Numbered from the stretch's first letter, positions 29,966 through 38,817 are shown. The stretch is DNA of 64,000 nt from Prochlorococcus sp. AG-363-M17 (GCA_003278365.1 QCFS01000006.1:1-64000), one strand, 5' to 3'. A program made the numbers and translations. Notes: generated from the sequence alone by a model not told the origin.

Positions 29966-30856
29966 ATGCATATTTTGAATCAGAGACTTGAACCTGCACC
30001 AGGAGTGCTTTATGTAGTTGGCACTCCTATCGGAAATTTAGGAGATCTTTCTCCTCGTGCAAAATCCGTTCTGGCTAAAGCTTCAGTGATTGCATCCGAA
30101 GACACTCGTCATAGCGGAAAATTGCTTAAAAGTCTTGGGTCCACAGGGAAACAAATTAGTTTTCATCAACACAATTACCAAAGTCGTATTCCTAAACTTC
30201 TAGATATTCTTAAAGAGGGTAAAACCTTAGCCGTCATAAGCGATGCTGGATTACCTGGGATTAGCGACCCTGGAGAAGAGCTTGTAGCCGCTGCCCGTAA
30301 AGCACTTTATGAGGTCATCTGTGTTCCAGGACCTTGCGCTGCTATAACAGCCCTTGTCAGCAGCGGACTACCAAGTACTAAATTCTGCTTTGAAGGCTTT
30401 CTCCCCTCTAAAGGGAATGAAAGAAAACTTAGACTAGCCTCAATCGCTAAAGAAAGGCGCACAACGATCATTTATGAGGCACCGCATAGACTCATTAAAC
30501 TAATGAAAGAGCTTGAGGAACTCTGCGGAGGTTCAAGGCGTGTACAAGTCGCTAAAGAACTAACAAAATTACATGAAGAACAAATAGGACCTGATATCTC
30601 GACAGTCTTAGATTATTTCTTAGAGCATAAACCAAAAGGAGAAATCACTATTATTTTAGATGGCAAAGAGGATGCTAAGGAGAACCAAATAAATGACATT
30701 TTCTGGGAAAAAGAATTAAATAATTTAATAGCTGAGGGAGAAAGTCCTAGTCAGGCTGTGCGCAAACTTGCAAAAAAAACCGGACTCTCCAGAAGCATGC
30801 TCTATTCTTTAATACATAAAAAGACTAAAGTGAACTATTCTAAGGAAACTAACTAA
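29966..30856 (+). CDS. rsmI: 16S rRNA (cytidine1402-2'-O)-methyltransferase
   Basis: A 296-residue protein of the tetrapyrrole-methylase fold. It starts close to VLYVVGTPIGNLGDLSPRA, and the family motifs SEDTRHSGKLL, VISDAGLPGISDPG and VPGPCAAITALVSSGLP are all present. RsmI modifies the P-site helix of 16S rRNA together with RsmH. ATG 29966 is preferred to TTG 29960. It ends 9 bases before the small membrane protein gene, which may be co-transcribed. Confidence 0.93.
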   Translation: MHILNQRLEPAPGVLYVVGTPIGNLGDLSPRAKSVLAKASVIASEDTRHSGKLLKSLGSTGKQISFHQHNYQSRIPKLLDILKEGKTLAVISDAGLPGISDPGEELVAAARKALYEVICVPGPCAAITALVSSGLPSTKFCFEGFLPSKGNERKLRLASIAKERRTTIIYEAPHRLIKLMKELEELCGGSRRVQVAKELTKLHEEQIGPDISTVLDYFLEHKPKGEITIILDGKEDAKENQINDIFWEKELNNLIAEGESPSQAVRKLAKKTGLSRSMLYSLIHKKTKVNYSKETN

Positions 30857-30865
30857 TCTAACAAA

Positions 30866-31123
30866 ATGATATTCAATGCCTTTATCAAACTAAAACTTTT
30901 ATCAAGGACCTTTGGGGTTGGATTACTTTTAATGCTTTTACTTTGTATTGGCACACAAAATCTTACTCAGAAGAGAAGTTTGAATCTTGTATTTAATAAA
31001 ACTGCTGAGCTTCCAATAGGTTTTTTGATTGGAGTTTCTCTTGTTGCAGGATTCCTCAATGGTGGTTCCGCAGCAGCTCTCCTTGCCCCTTTAGAAAGAG
31101 AAAGTATATCGAATAAGTTCTAA
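30866..31123 (+). CDS. Small membrane protein, LapA-like (DUF1049?)
   Basis: An 85-residue protein with two hydrophobic segments, about 15-30 and 48-68, and a NLVFN strand between them. The pattern NLVFNKTAELPIGFLIGVSL resembles the LapA (DUF1049) family, small membrane proteins linked with lipopolysaccharide assembly, but the match is short and I am not sure. It follows rsmI by 9 bases. Its stop overlaps the stop of the convergent HTH gene by 4 bases. Confidence 0.5.
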   Translation: MIFNAFIKLKLLSRTFGVGLLLMLLLCIGTQNLTQKRSLNLVFNKTAELPIGFLIGVSLVAGFLNGGSAAALLAPLERESISNKF

Positions 31124-31899
31124 GTATCTATAGCAATCAGAGATCCTTCAATGACCAAGCGTGTGATACCTCTAGCTAATAAGTATGGAATTGACAACTT
31201 AAAAACAGCAGTATCTGGAATCTTAATAACCCTTTGATTACGACCACACTTACGTTTTGCTAAGCGAGGGCTTAAATACAAATAAAGTGCTTTTCGATCC
31301 ATCTCTTGCTGAGGAAGTCGCCCAAGCTCTTGACAATCTTTTAAAGGCCTTGCTTCAAGCTCAACTACCTTGTCCACAAGCATATAAACACTCCTAGGCA
31401 AAATCTCTTCAGAGAGAGGCTTGCAACTAATTTCTTGTTCCTCATCAAAAAAAGTTACGTCATTCAAAGGTACCAACTCTTCAAACACATCTTGATGCTG
31501 AGGCTGCTCCAAACTCGTTTCAACTTCCTCTTGCAATGGCAAGTCAACATCAACCTCATCAGCAAAATCCTCAGCATCATCTAAAGCCAAAGGGCCTGAA
31601 GCCTGATCCTCTAAGTCAATTACTTGTTGATCAGCCTGGGAATGGATCAACAACGGCTGATTTTGAGATTCTTTCAGGTCATCAGAATTCTCCTTAACGG
31701 CTTTCGACCTTCCGCCACCTCTTCCACGTGAAGCCTTCAGAGATGCATATTCTTCAACTGGCAAAAGACTTTTCAAAGTCCTACTAACAGTGTTAACACT
31801 GCATTCGAACAAATCAGCCAGACGTGAAGAGGTTTCACCGGCCCGGTAACTCTCCACAAGCTGCTGCTTCTGGCTTTCGCTAAGTCTTCGCGTAGCCAT
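31120..31899 (-). CDS. Helix-turn-helix protein with acidic linker, cyanobacterial
   Basis: A 259-residue protein. The N-terminal 45 residues read like a transposase- or Hin-type helix-turn-helix (ATRRLSESQKQQLVESYRAG, then a recognition helix NTVSRTLKSLL). The region 60-160 is acidic and of low complexity, rich in Asp, Glu and Gln. The C-terminal part, with LYLSPRLAKRKCGRNQRVIK, looks folded. Similar proteins exist in marine picocyanobacteria as putative transcriptional regulators; targets are unknown. The frame is open through the neighbouring tRNA up to 32061, but ATG 31899 is the sensible start because it begins the HTH. Confidence 0.65.
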   Translation of the reverse strand: MATRRLSESQKQQLVESYRAGETSSRLADLFECSVNTVSRTLKSLLPVEEYASLKASRGRGGGRSKAVKENSDDLKESQNQPLLIHSQADQQVIDLEDQASGPLALDDAEDFADEVDVDLPLQEEVETSLEQPQHQDVFEELVPLNDVTFFDEEQEISCKPLSEEILPRSVYMLVDKVVELEARPLKDCQELGRLPQQEMDRKALYLYLSPRLAKRKCGRNQRVIKIPDTAVFKLSIPYLLARGITRLVIEGSLIAIDT

Positions 31900-31964
31900 T
31901 AGGTCAGAATCTCGTAACCAACCATAAGCGGACAAGGGACCAAAGACTGGCAAAATGTCATAAG

Positions 31965-32038
31965 GCTCCCTTAGCTCAGCTGGATAGAGCATCTGCCTTC
32001 TAAGCAGCAGGTCGTTGGTTCGAATCCAACAGGGGGCG
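31965..32038 (+). tRNA. trnR: tRNA-Arg(TCT)
   Basis: A 74-base cloverleaf. The acceptor arm GCTCCCT pairs with AGGGGGC (one G-T pair), the D arm is GCTC/GAGC, the anticodon loop is CTTCTAA with anticodon TCT, and the T arm is GTTGG/CCAAC around TTCGAAT. The outer pair of the anticodon stem (T27-C43) does not match, which leaves four good pairs. No CCA is encoded. It decodes AGA, a common arginine codon at this base composition. It lies head-on beside the HTH gene and starts a block of hypothetical genes. Confidence 0.93.
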
Positions 32039-32244
32039 TTTAAAAACGGACAAATGCCCAATAACCAGCTCTATCATTAAAGCCTGCAAAAGAAAGTGAA
32101 ATCTTTCAATTCGTGCATTTATTCTTACCAGACCAGCTAAAAGTTATAAAAACTCTTTTTCAGAAGTTTATGTTGCTATTCCAACGAGACCTCTGGACGT
32201 GAAGAAGCAAAGGCCTAACTTATGCGAGAAAGGTGCCTCCAAAA

Positions 32245-33015
32245 ATGGCTTATTCAGAAACTCAAGTTCTTATAGGTGGCCTAGCACATGTTCCTGTAAT
32301 TATTGGGTTATTTTTGTTCTTCAACAACACTACAAAGAAAAACTCTAAAGATGGAAACTCTCAATCGGCAAACGAGAGTTTCCAAGTTACTCAATCCTTC
32401 GCCTCCAAGGATAACAATGATGCTCGCGGAGGGGGGCTCTTGACAAGCGACAATTTAAGCGGGCACGAAATTGAACAAAGAAATAATTTTCAACCTATTA
32501 ACCAAAGTATATCCAAAAATGGGGATAATTATACTAATCAAGATCAAGATTCAGAAGTTAAAAAAGTAGAAGCAGAGGGAATGGAGAAAGCTAAAGATGA
32601 AGCCACTAAGATCACTCTAGACAGAAGGCAAAAGACTGGAACTGAAGCAGAAAAATTAGAACTAGAAATAAATCAAGAGACTGTAAGTGAAGGGCAAACT
32701 TATAAAGAGAAAGAAGAAGATAAGCAGTCTACAGAAATCGAAGCAAGGCTAAAAGAACAAGTTGCAAGACTCGAGGCTGAGGCTGCCCTTATGAAGGGAA
32801 TTGTGGGGAATGACAATGCAAATGCCCCTAGCCCCACTGAGGGCAAAAACAAGGAAATCTTACAAAACAAGAAAAGATACAATCCCTGGCAAATTGCTGC
32901 AATTGCAGTATTAGTTATTGGTGGTACGATGATTTTCTTGTCCAATAGTTCGAACAACGAGTCTAAAGATAGTTCAGGCAAAGCTAACAGAGTAAATTCC
33001 ACTAGATTAATCTAA
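32245..33015 (+). CDS. Hypothetical protein with two membrane segments and a charged linker
   Basis: A 256-residue protein I do not recognise. Residues 8-24 form one hydrophobic segment (IGGLAHVPVIIGLFLFF) and residues near 215-232 another (IAAIAVLVIGGTMIFL). The region between is long, polar and of low complexity, turning into a Glu/Lys-rich helix likely to form a coiled coil near 110-190. This suggests a tether spanning a soluble space. A GTG at 32233 would add four residues; ATG 32245 is preferred. It sits about 200 bases after tRNA-Arg. Composition looks like that of the neighbouring short genes. Confidence 0.55.
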   Translation: MAYSETQVLIGGLAHVPVIIGLFLFFNNTTKKNSKDGNSQSANESFQVTQSFASKDNNDARGGGLLTSDNLSGHEIEQRNNFQPINQSISKNGDNYTNQDQDSEVKKVEAEGMEKAKDEATKITLDRRQKTGTEAEKLELEINQETVSEGQTYKEKEEDKQSTEIEARLKEQVARLEAEAALMKGIVGNDNANAPSPTEGKNKEILQNKKRYNPWQIAAIAVLVIGGTMIFLSNSSNNESKDSSGKANRVNSTRLI

Positions 33016-33136
33016 GCAAAGCAGCACCAATAAGGATCTATCCCTATCAAGAATCAGGACATGTTTAACGCTTAATTTAAGATTAGACTTAATATTGATT
33101 GATCATTACTGGAAGAGGATCACTTAACACTAAGAA

Positions 33137-33481
33137 TCAAACGTCTCTTCCAACATTATAAATAAAGTCATGAAAACCAGGATTTTTGAGATAGAGAAGT
33201 ACCGCAATAACCAGAGCCACATTTAAACCCAGGACAACAGATGCGACTATGATTCTCTGTCTTTTCCCTGGCAGTTTATATTTAAAGCCACCTAATGCAT
33301 ACTCATCCAAATTCAGTGTCTTTTTATTTTCATCATCCTTACTAAGTTTCTTTTTTTTTGCCTTGGGCACTTGTTTCTTTGAATCAGTTTTTTGAGAAGA
33401 AGCAGACTCTTTCTTTCCTTCTTGCTGATCTTCCTGATTTAAATCAAAGCCTTCTGGTCCGTTTTGCTTGAATCCTGCCAT
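33137..33481 (-). CDS. Hypothetical single-pass membrane protein
   Basis: A 114-residue protein. The first 65 residues are polar with runs of Lys, Glu, Gln and Ser and appear disordered; a hydrophobic segment of about 20 residues follows near 77-97 (VASVVLGLNVALVIAVLLYL), and a short C-terminus. This predicts an N-in cytoplasmic tail and one membrane anchor. No family is recognised. It faces away from the previous hypothetical gene. Confidence 0.5.
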   Translation of the reverse strand: MAGFKQNGPEGFDLNQEDQQEGKKESASSQKTDSKKQVPKAKKKKLSKDDENKKTLNLDEYALGGFKYKLPGKRQRIIVASVVLGLNVALVIAVLLYLKNPGFHDFIYNVGRDV

Positions 33482-33685
33482 TAAATCTAAAAGCTTAATA
33501 TCCCTCTCATAGCACCAATGAAGGTAAATAGCTCTGGCTTTTCATACTTAACTCAATCATCAAATTTGGCGCTGACTTCATAGAGCTCCAAAAAAGCAAT
33601 CCCACCTTGGCCCATTTCTCTCATCAGCTAAATCCAAGCGAAGCTTTGCTACTCAGATCAAGCACGCCAAAGGGAAAGAATCAAC

Positions 33686-34060
33686 TTACAAGTCTTTACA
33701 GAAGTTCAGAGTCTTATCAAGAACTTCTTCAGATTGAGTGCCTCGCCTTGAATTCATTTGGATCATGATGACTTCAGCAGCTAAACCAAGAGCCATTGTT
33801 TGACAAGCAAAATTTTTCTTAGCCTCTGCTCTGCTCTGTAAGGATTCCGACATGGCCAAAGCCTTTTGACAAATGAAGGGTTTTCTATTGCGAAAGCATT
33901 CCTTTGAGAACTTACTCAATGAAGGAAGCGCCGACTCACCAAAAGCAGAAGGTCCTGAATGGAATGCAGTTAAAAGAATCAGAATTAATCTCAAGAAAAG
34001 CTTTTTATCGCTTTTTTTCCAACTGCAACAATCTTTAAAGCACAAGGCATTAAACATCAA
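33686..34060 (-). CDS. Hypothetical exported protein with conserved-looking cysteines
   Basis: A 124-residue protein with a hydrophobic segment near 20-35 (KLFLRLILILLTAFHS) followed by a small-residue stretch that would suit signal peptide cleavage. The mature part of about 80 residues carries cysteines in SKECFRNRKPFICQKAL, FACQTMA and LNFCKDL, four or more that could form disulfides. The function is unknown. It is preceded by a 204-base gap on its downstream side. Confidence 0.5.
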   Translation of the reverse strand: MMFNALCFKDCCSWKKSDKKLFLRLILILLTAFHSGPSAFGESALPSLSKFSKECFRNRKPFICQKALAMSESLQSRAEAKKNFACQTMALGLAAEVIMIQMNSRRGTQSEEVLDKTLNFCKDL

Positions 34061-34272
34061 CTTTCATCCTGGAGGAGCTGATAAAGGCAAGTTTTTCCAC
34101 TCCATTTACCATTGCCTTAAAAATGATTCAAGCGAAAAGCGAAGCGTCTGAAAAGTTTTGAGCTTAAAGATTTATATGAATGACCATAAACAAGATCAAG
34201 TAAATCGGTACCAAATAGACCGATCAAAGGGGTTTGCTGGGATACTGTGTGTGGCGAGAAAAAACTTTTAGG

Positions 34273-34464
34273 ATGAATTTCGACTACCACGCAGTTGCAG
34301 CCCTTCTTCACACTGCTATTCCCCTGGCCGCTGGTGCAGCAGGAGTTGGCTACTACGTCATGAGGCAAAGAGGCGTTGGATTCACTGCCGCCCACTTACT
34401 TGTTGGAGTCCCCATGACAATCATTGGTGGCGCAGCAGCCTTTTTGTTCTACGCAACAAAATAA
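34273..34464 (+). CDS. Small conserved hypothetical membrane protein
   Basis: A 63-residue protein with two hydrophobic segments joined by a MRQRGVG basic turn: LLHTAIPLAAGAAGVGYYVM and LVGVPMTIIGGAAAFLFYA. The basic hairpin suggests both ends face the lumen or periplasm. The start ATG 34273 is chosen because an upstream ATG at 34234 adds a non-hydrophobic stretch. I do not recognise the family; short membrane proteins of this sort are common in picocyanobacteria, some of them photosystem partners. Confidence 0.55.
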   Translation: MNFDYHAVAALLHTAIPLAAGAAGVGYYVMRQRGVGFTAAHLLVGVPMTIIGGAAAFLFYATK

Positions 34465-34497
34465 AAGCTCTTCTAGCGATAATTAAAGGAAGTTTGT

Positions 34498-35415
34498 TCA
34501 ATTAACAAAAAGAGCTTCTTCCTTTGCATTGTTTCTTCTTATCTCACTAAGAAGTTCAGAAGCTGTCAACTCGACCCCACGAGGGACGAGAGAGAGTGTT
34601 TCAGCTAAAAACCCTATTACTTGAGATGAGCCCATAGATCTAGCTTTTAATGAATCAAGGCCAAAAGAACCATCTCTCTTAGAGAGCTTCCTTCCTTCTT
34701 GATCAAGCATTAAAGGTGCATAGCGATAAGAAACAGCTTTCCTATAACCAAGTGCATCAAAAATAGCTAATTGCGCATTAACAGAAGCTTGCAAGTCTAT
34801 GCCTCTAACAACCTCATTAATCCCTAAAAAAAGCTCATCAATCACAGTGGCGAAATTATAAGCAGTAAATCCATCTGAGCGCCTTAAAACAATATCTCCA
34901 CTTGAGTTAGAGAATTCCTTCTTTACCTTAAGTCTCCAACTTGGTAGTTTCCCATTCTTAGAACCCCAGGACAAAGCAAGATTTCTACATGTACCTGGGT
35001 AAATCAATTTCAAATCTTGAGAAAGCTCAGACAAAGTTTTTCTAGAGCAACGACAGGGATATAACCATCCTTGTTTCCGAAGCGCAGAAAGGAATGAGCT
35101 GTAAACACCTCTTCTCTTGCTCTGAAAAATGACAGGGCCATCCCATTTCAAGCCAAGCCAAAGAAGGTCCGCTTGCAGGCTTTCAATCGCCCCGGCGCAG
35201 TTCCTAGGTGTATCTAGATCATCGATCCTCAAAAGCCAACTTCCATTGGCCAGTCGAGCTCTCAACCAAGAAACCAATGCTGTTCTCAAATTGCCCAGAT
35301 GAAGGTCCCCTGTGGGAGATGGAGCAAATCGTCCTCGATACCCTTCATTTTGCAAGCACTTGCCATTCTCAAGCTGCTTAAGAAGATGTTCTGGCAATGG
35401 AAGAGATCTATACAC
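34498..35415 (-). CDS. gluQ: Glutamyl-Q tRNA(Asp) synthetase
   Basis: A 305-residue truncated glutamyl-tRNA synthetase paralogue that attaches glutamate to queuosine in tRNA(Asp). It has the class I FAPSPTGDLHLGN motif (a HIGH variant), KLSKRDG near 240, and cysteines CRCSR and YPGTCR that fit its zinc site. It lacks the anticodon-binding domain of GluRS, as expected for GluQ. It lies downstream of hup on the same strand, but a strong terminator sits between the two. Confidence 0.9.
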   Translation of the reverse strand: MYRSLPLPEHLLKQLENGKCLQNEGYRGRFAPSPTGDLHLGNLRTALVSWLRARLANGSWLLRIDDLDTPRNCAGAIESLQADLLWLGLKWDGPVIFQSKRRGVYSSFLSALRKQGWLYPCRCSRKTLSELSQDLKLIYPGTCRNLALSWGSKNGKLPSWRLKVKKEFSNSSGDIVLRRSDGFTAYNFATVIDELFLGINEVVRGIDLQASVNAQLAIFDALGYRKAVSYRYAPLMLDQEGRKLSKRDGSFGLDSLKARSMGSSQVIGFLAETLSLVPRGVELTASELLSEIRRNNAKEEALFVN

Positions 35416-35442
35416 CAGAACAAGAGGGGGGACTTAAAAGAC

Positions 35443-35470
35443 AAAAAAGCGGTCTAATTTAAGACCGCTT
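35443..35470 (-). terminator. Rho-independent terminator after hup
   Basis: On the minus strand the 9-base arms AAGCGGTCT and AGACCGCTT enclose a 6-base loop and run into TTTTTT. The hairpin begins 30 bases after the hup stop codon and ends before gluQ, a classic intrinsic terminator. Confidence 0.85.
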
Positions 35471-35499
35471 AATAGTTATGTAGATAGCCAAAAAAGGAA

Positions 35500-35775
35500 T
35501 CAACCCTGTACTCGATCCTTAAACATTTTTCCAGCAGTGAAAGCAGGTACTCGTTTTGCTGGAATTTTGATCTTTTCGCCAGTCTTAGGGTTAAGACCTT
35601 GTCTAGCAGAACGATCACGAGGCTCAAAAGAACCAAATCCAAGGATTGAAACTTTCTTGCCCTCCACTACAGATTCAATGATTGTGTCGATGGCGGCATC
35701 CACAACAAGTGAAACATCGGTTTTGGTGAGCTCGGTACGAGCTGCAACTAGGTTGACCAGATCAGCTTTGTTCAT
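35500..35775 (-). CDS. hup: DNA-binding protein HU
   Basis: A 91-residue histone-like protein. MNKADLVNLVAARTELTK at the start, GFGSFEPRDRSARQGLNP at the beta arm and TGEKIKIPAKRVPAFTAGK at the C-terminus are diagnostic. It wraps and bends DNA in the nucleoid. ATG 35775 gives the standard length; an upstream start at 35820 would add 15 unrelated residues. It is transcribed alone and followed by a strong terminator. Confidence 0.95.
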   Translation of the reverse strand: MNKADLVNLVAARTELTKTDVSLVVDAAIDTIIESVVEGKKVSILGFGSFEPRDRSARQGLNPKTGEKIKIPAKRVPAFTAGKMFKDRVQG

Positions 35776-35832
35776 AGGGAAGGGGTATAGAGCGGGGGAA
35801 AAGCGTGAGACGAAACCCAAAAGGAATTCATC

Positions 35833-35857
35833 AAAAAATCCCTTAGCGCGCTAATGG
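35833..35857 (-). terminator. Possible terminator downstream of the MBL-fold gene
   Basis: On the minus strand CC(A)TTAGC and GCTAAGG can pair around GC, and a GGGATTTTTT tract follows. The stem is short and its loop is very tight, so folding is uncertain. It sits about 85 bases after the stop of the MBL-fold gene and upstream of hup. Confidence 0.3.
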
Positions 35858-35940
35858 TATTGAGCCATGGCCCTGCCGGCAACCGAAAGACGCCGTGGCG
35901 CAATGCTTTTAAGCTTGCCGAATAGATTATTTTTATACTT

Positions 35941-36588
35941 TCAAGGTGATTTCCATGCATCCCATCCGAACAACCTAGCCCCACCAAGTAAACCTAAAGC
36001 AGCACCAGAGGCCAGTAATGGCAGGGGATCTGAAGAAATCCAATTTCGCAATTTTTCCAAACTACGCTTCTGCCTGAGCCAATGAAAAGTTCTTCTCGTC
36101 TTCACGGCAGACAATTCACCAACCGCCACAGGGATGAGCAAACGTCCGCAGAACAGAACATTAAAAGGAGCTTTGGCGTATGCAATGCAACTTCCAGGCG
36201 TAGGCCCTGGCGTCCACAAAAGTGTGATTTCGGAAGAAATAGTGAGTTCCTCCTCAAAAGTTGTTACCTCTTTTATACCTGGCAACAGATAAGCCTCTTG
36301 CTCTTGAATAACCACAGGCCAATTCAGTTCAGACTGCAAAAGCTTGACTCGACCATGAGCTTCTCTATTTGTAAGAAGGATCCTGCCGCGCTTATCGCCA
36401 GCACGCTCTCGCAAAAAATCAATTGTTGAAGAATTCACTTCAGGACAATCAATCAACAAAGGCTCTGAAACGCCTCCCAACAACCAAGAAATGCCCCCTC
36501 TGCAATCAGGATTCGCAGGAAAACCCCAAACATTTTCAGCGACTTGCAAGGGATATTCATTCAGCTGTTTATCAGAGGTCAAACTCAT
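35941..36588 (-). CDS. Metallo-beta-lactamase-fold protein lacking metal ligands
   Basis: A 215-residue protein with the layout of an MBL-fold hydrolase: GGISWLLGG and LLIDCP at the start, ILLTNREAHGR at the place of the HxHxDH motif, TPGPTPGS at the place of TPGHTPGS, and NVLFCGRLL in place of the GD motif. In every one of these the metal-binding residue is changed (His/His/Asp to Asn/Glu/Ala, His to Pro, Asp to Arg). A hydrophobic segment LLASGAALGLLGG lies near the C-terminus. It is probably a non-catalytic member. It is upstream of hup on the same strand and divergent from glgX. Confidence 0.8.
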   Translation of the reverse strand: MSLTSDKQLNEYPLQVAENVWGFPANPDCRGGISWLLGGVSEPLLIDCPEVNSSTIDFLRERAGDKRGRILLTNREAHGRVKLLQSELNWPVVIQEQEAYLLPGIKEVTTFEEELTISSEITLLWTPGPTPGSCIAYAKAPFNVLFCGRLLIPVAVGELSAVKTRRTFHWLRQKRSLEKLRNWISSDPLPLLASGAALGLLGGARLFGWDAWKSP

Positions 36589-36647
36589 GGCATTGATAAA
36601 CCTCCTGAAGCAATTAATTTATAAGAATGCTTGATTATTAGCCGAGA

Positions 36648-38732
36648 GTGAAACCTTTGAGCAAAATAAATCTAGGTTCACCATGGCCCCTGGGAAGCAC
36701 AATAACTAAAAAAGGTGTGAATTTCTCTGTAGCTGCACCAACAGCAAGGAAACTAGAATTGCTGATTTTTAAAACCGCTTCTGATCAAGAACCAATTGAG
36801 ATATTTGAACTGAGTTCCTTAAACAGGTCAGGGGATTATTGGCATATTGAGATAGAGGGATTAAAGGAAGGGTGTTGTTATGGCTATAGGACCTATCACA
36901 AAGCAAGCTTTCCTGGCCAAAGTTCTTATTCCCAAAAAGTCTTATTAGACCCCTGTGCAAGGGCAATAGGGGGCTGGGAGGTTTACAAAAGAACAGCTGG
37001 ACTAGGGAAAGCTGGAAATATGAATTGCTGTCTCAAAGGGATTGTTACGGAAAGGGATCATTTCGATTTTGATTCGCATCCTCGACCGAGACACCTAATT
37101 AGTAATAGCATCATTTACGAATTGCATATTGGCAGCTTTACCAGCATCAAGGAATCAGGAGTATCTCAAAATTTAAGAGGAACATTTATCGGCTTAATAG
37201 ATAAAATCCCCTATTTAAAAGATCTTGGAATTACAACTATTGAACTGCTCCCAACGTACATTTTTGATCCCTTCGACTCTCCCCATGGGAAAAAGAATCA
37301 CTGGGGATATAGTCCCATTAATTGGTTTACCCCACACTACGAATATGTAGCTGGGGAAGATCATTTAATGGCAAGGAGTCAATTCCGCAGAATGGTTGAA
37401 GCTTGCCATGATGCTGACATAGAAGTCTTAGTCGACGTGGTCTATAACCACACCAGCGAAGGTAATCATGATGGACCAACACTTAGTTGGAGAGGCTTCG
37501 CTGATGATGTTTATTACCACAAAGACAAAAATGGTTATTACGCAGACGTGAGTGGATGCGGCAATAGCATTGCTGCTAATCGCCCTCTCGTTCAGCAATT
37601 AATTCTTGAATCGATGCGCTGTTGGGCAATAGAGCTTGGTATTGATGGGTTTAGATTTGATCTGGGCATTGCTCTTAGTAGAGGTGAAGGACTGGTACCT
37701 CTTGACAATCCTCCTCTTTTTAAAGCAATCGAAGCTGATCCAATTCTTAGTGATTTAAAGCTCGTTAGTGAACCTTGGGACTGCGGAGGCCTTTATCGAA
37801 TAGGAGATTTCCCTTCTCAACGAATTAGCACTTGGAATGGATGCTTTCGAGACGATCTTCGAGCCTTCTGGAAAGGTGATCAAAACTGCGCATGGAGAAT
37901 CAAAGAAAGGCTGAATGGGAGTCAAGATCTTTTCCAAAGCAATCAAAATTCAATCTGTCGCTCAGTGAACTTCATCACATCGCACGACGGGTTCACATTG
38001 CATGATTTAGTTAGCTTCAATATGAAACATAACTTCTCCAATGGCGAGCAAAATAGAGATGGTGAGAATCACAACATCAACTGGAATCACGGTATCGAAG
38101 GTCCTTCTTCTGATAAAGAAATTAAAGCATTAAGATCTCGCCAACAGCGAAATCTTCTAACAACTCTTCTACTTTCTCCAGGGATACCAATGATTTCAAT
38201 GGGAGACGAAGTCGGTCGAAGTCAAGGAGGGAATAATAACAGTTGGTGTCAAGATAGTGTTCTGAGTTGGATGATTTGGGATAAGAAAGATTGCGATATA
38301 TTCCTATTAGAATTTGTTAAAAAGCTATTAATTATTCGCAAAAAACTTCCATCAATATTTACTCCTTCAACTCCCCGAAAAGAGAAGGGGTTAAAATCAA
38401 TCGACAACCTAGACACCTACCTAATTCAATGGCATGGCGTGAAGCTTGGTAAACCTGACTTCTGTAGTTGGTCGCATAGTTTGAGCTTTAGCCTTAATAA
38501 AAACTCTGAAGAAGCATCCATGTGGATGGGGCTTAATGCATGCAACAAATCACTGGAATTTCAAATCCCGGAAGCTTTTTCTCAATGGATGACATTGATT
38601 AATACTGCCAATCCCTTACCTGAGGGCATTTCGACTAAACATAATCATTGGAAGAGGAACACAATTAATTTAAAGAATCACAGTGTTGTAGTTCTTCTGG
38701 ACAATGAGCTAATCAAAACCCTATATCTTTGA
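36648..38732 (+). CDS. glgX: Glycogen debranching enzyme, isoamylase/GlgX type
   Basis: A 694-residue GH13 enzyme that hydrolyses alpha-1,6 branches of glycogen. An N-terminal CBM48-like domain (ITKKGVNFSVAAPTARKLEL) precedes the catalytic barrel, with conserved region I DVVYNHT near 263, the nucleophile in GFRFDLG near 333, the acid in SEPWD near 374, and SHDG near 444. The start is GTG 36648, the only start close to the conserved N-terminus. It is followed by tRNA-Gly on the other strand and then by the GPH transporter gene. Confidence 0.93.
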   Translation: MKPLSKINLGSPWPLGSTITKKGVNFSVAAPTARKLELLIFKTASDQEPIEIFELSSLNRSGDYWHIEIEGLKEGCCYGYRTYHKASFPGQSSYSQKVLLDPCARAIGGWEVYKRTAGLGKAGNMNCCLKGIVTERDHFDFDSHPRPRHLISNSIIYELHIGSFTSIKESGVSQNLRGTFIGLIDKIPYLKDLGITTIELLPTYIFDPFDSPHGKKNHWGYSPINWFTPHYEYVAGEDHLMARSQFRRMVEACHDADIEVLVDVVYNHTSEGNHDGPTLSWRGFADDVYYHKDKNGYYADVSGCGNSIAANRPLVQQLILESMRCWAIELGIDGFRFDLGIALSRGEGLVPLDNPPLFKAIEADPILSDLKLVSEPWDCGGLYRIGDFPSQRISTWNGCFRDDLRAFWKGDQNCAWRIKERLNGSQDLFQSNQNSICRSVNFITSHDGFTLHDLVSFNMKHNFSNGEQNRDGENHNINWNHGIEGPSSDKEIKALRSRQQRNLLTTLLLSPGIPMISMGDEVGRSQGGNNNSWCQDSVLSWMIWDKKDCDIFLLEFVKKLLIIRKKLPSIFTPSTPRKEKGLKSIDNLDTYLIQWHGVKLGKPDFCSWSHSLSFSLNKNSEEASMWMGLNACNKSLEFQIPEAFSQWMTLINTANPLPEGISTKHNHWKRNTINLKNHSVVVLLDNELIKTLYL

Positions 38733-38746
38733 CTTGCTTAAAAGGA

Positions 38747-38817
<71 letters not shown>

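Noticed and set aside
31900-32061. N-terminal extension of the HTH gene
   Set aside because: The extension would run through the tRNA-Arg gene on the opposite strand; the HTH domain starts cleanly at ATG 31899.
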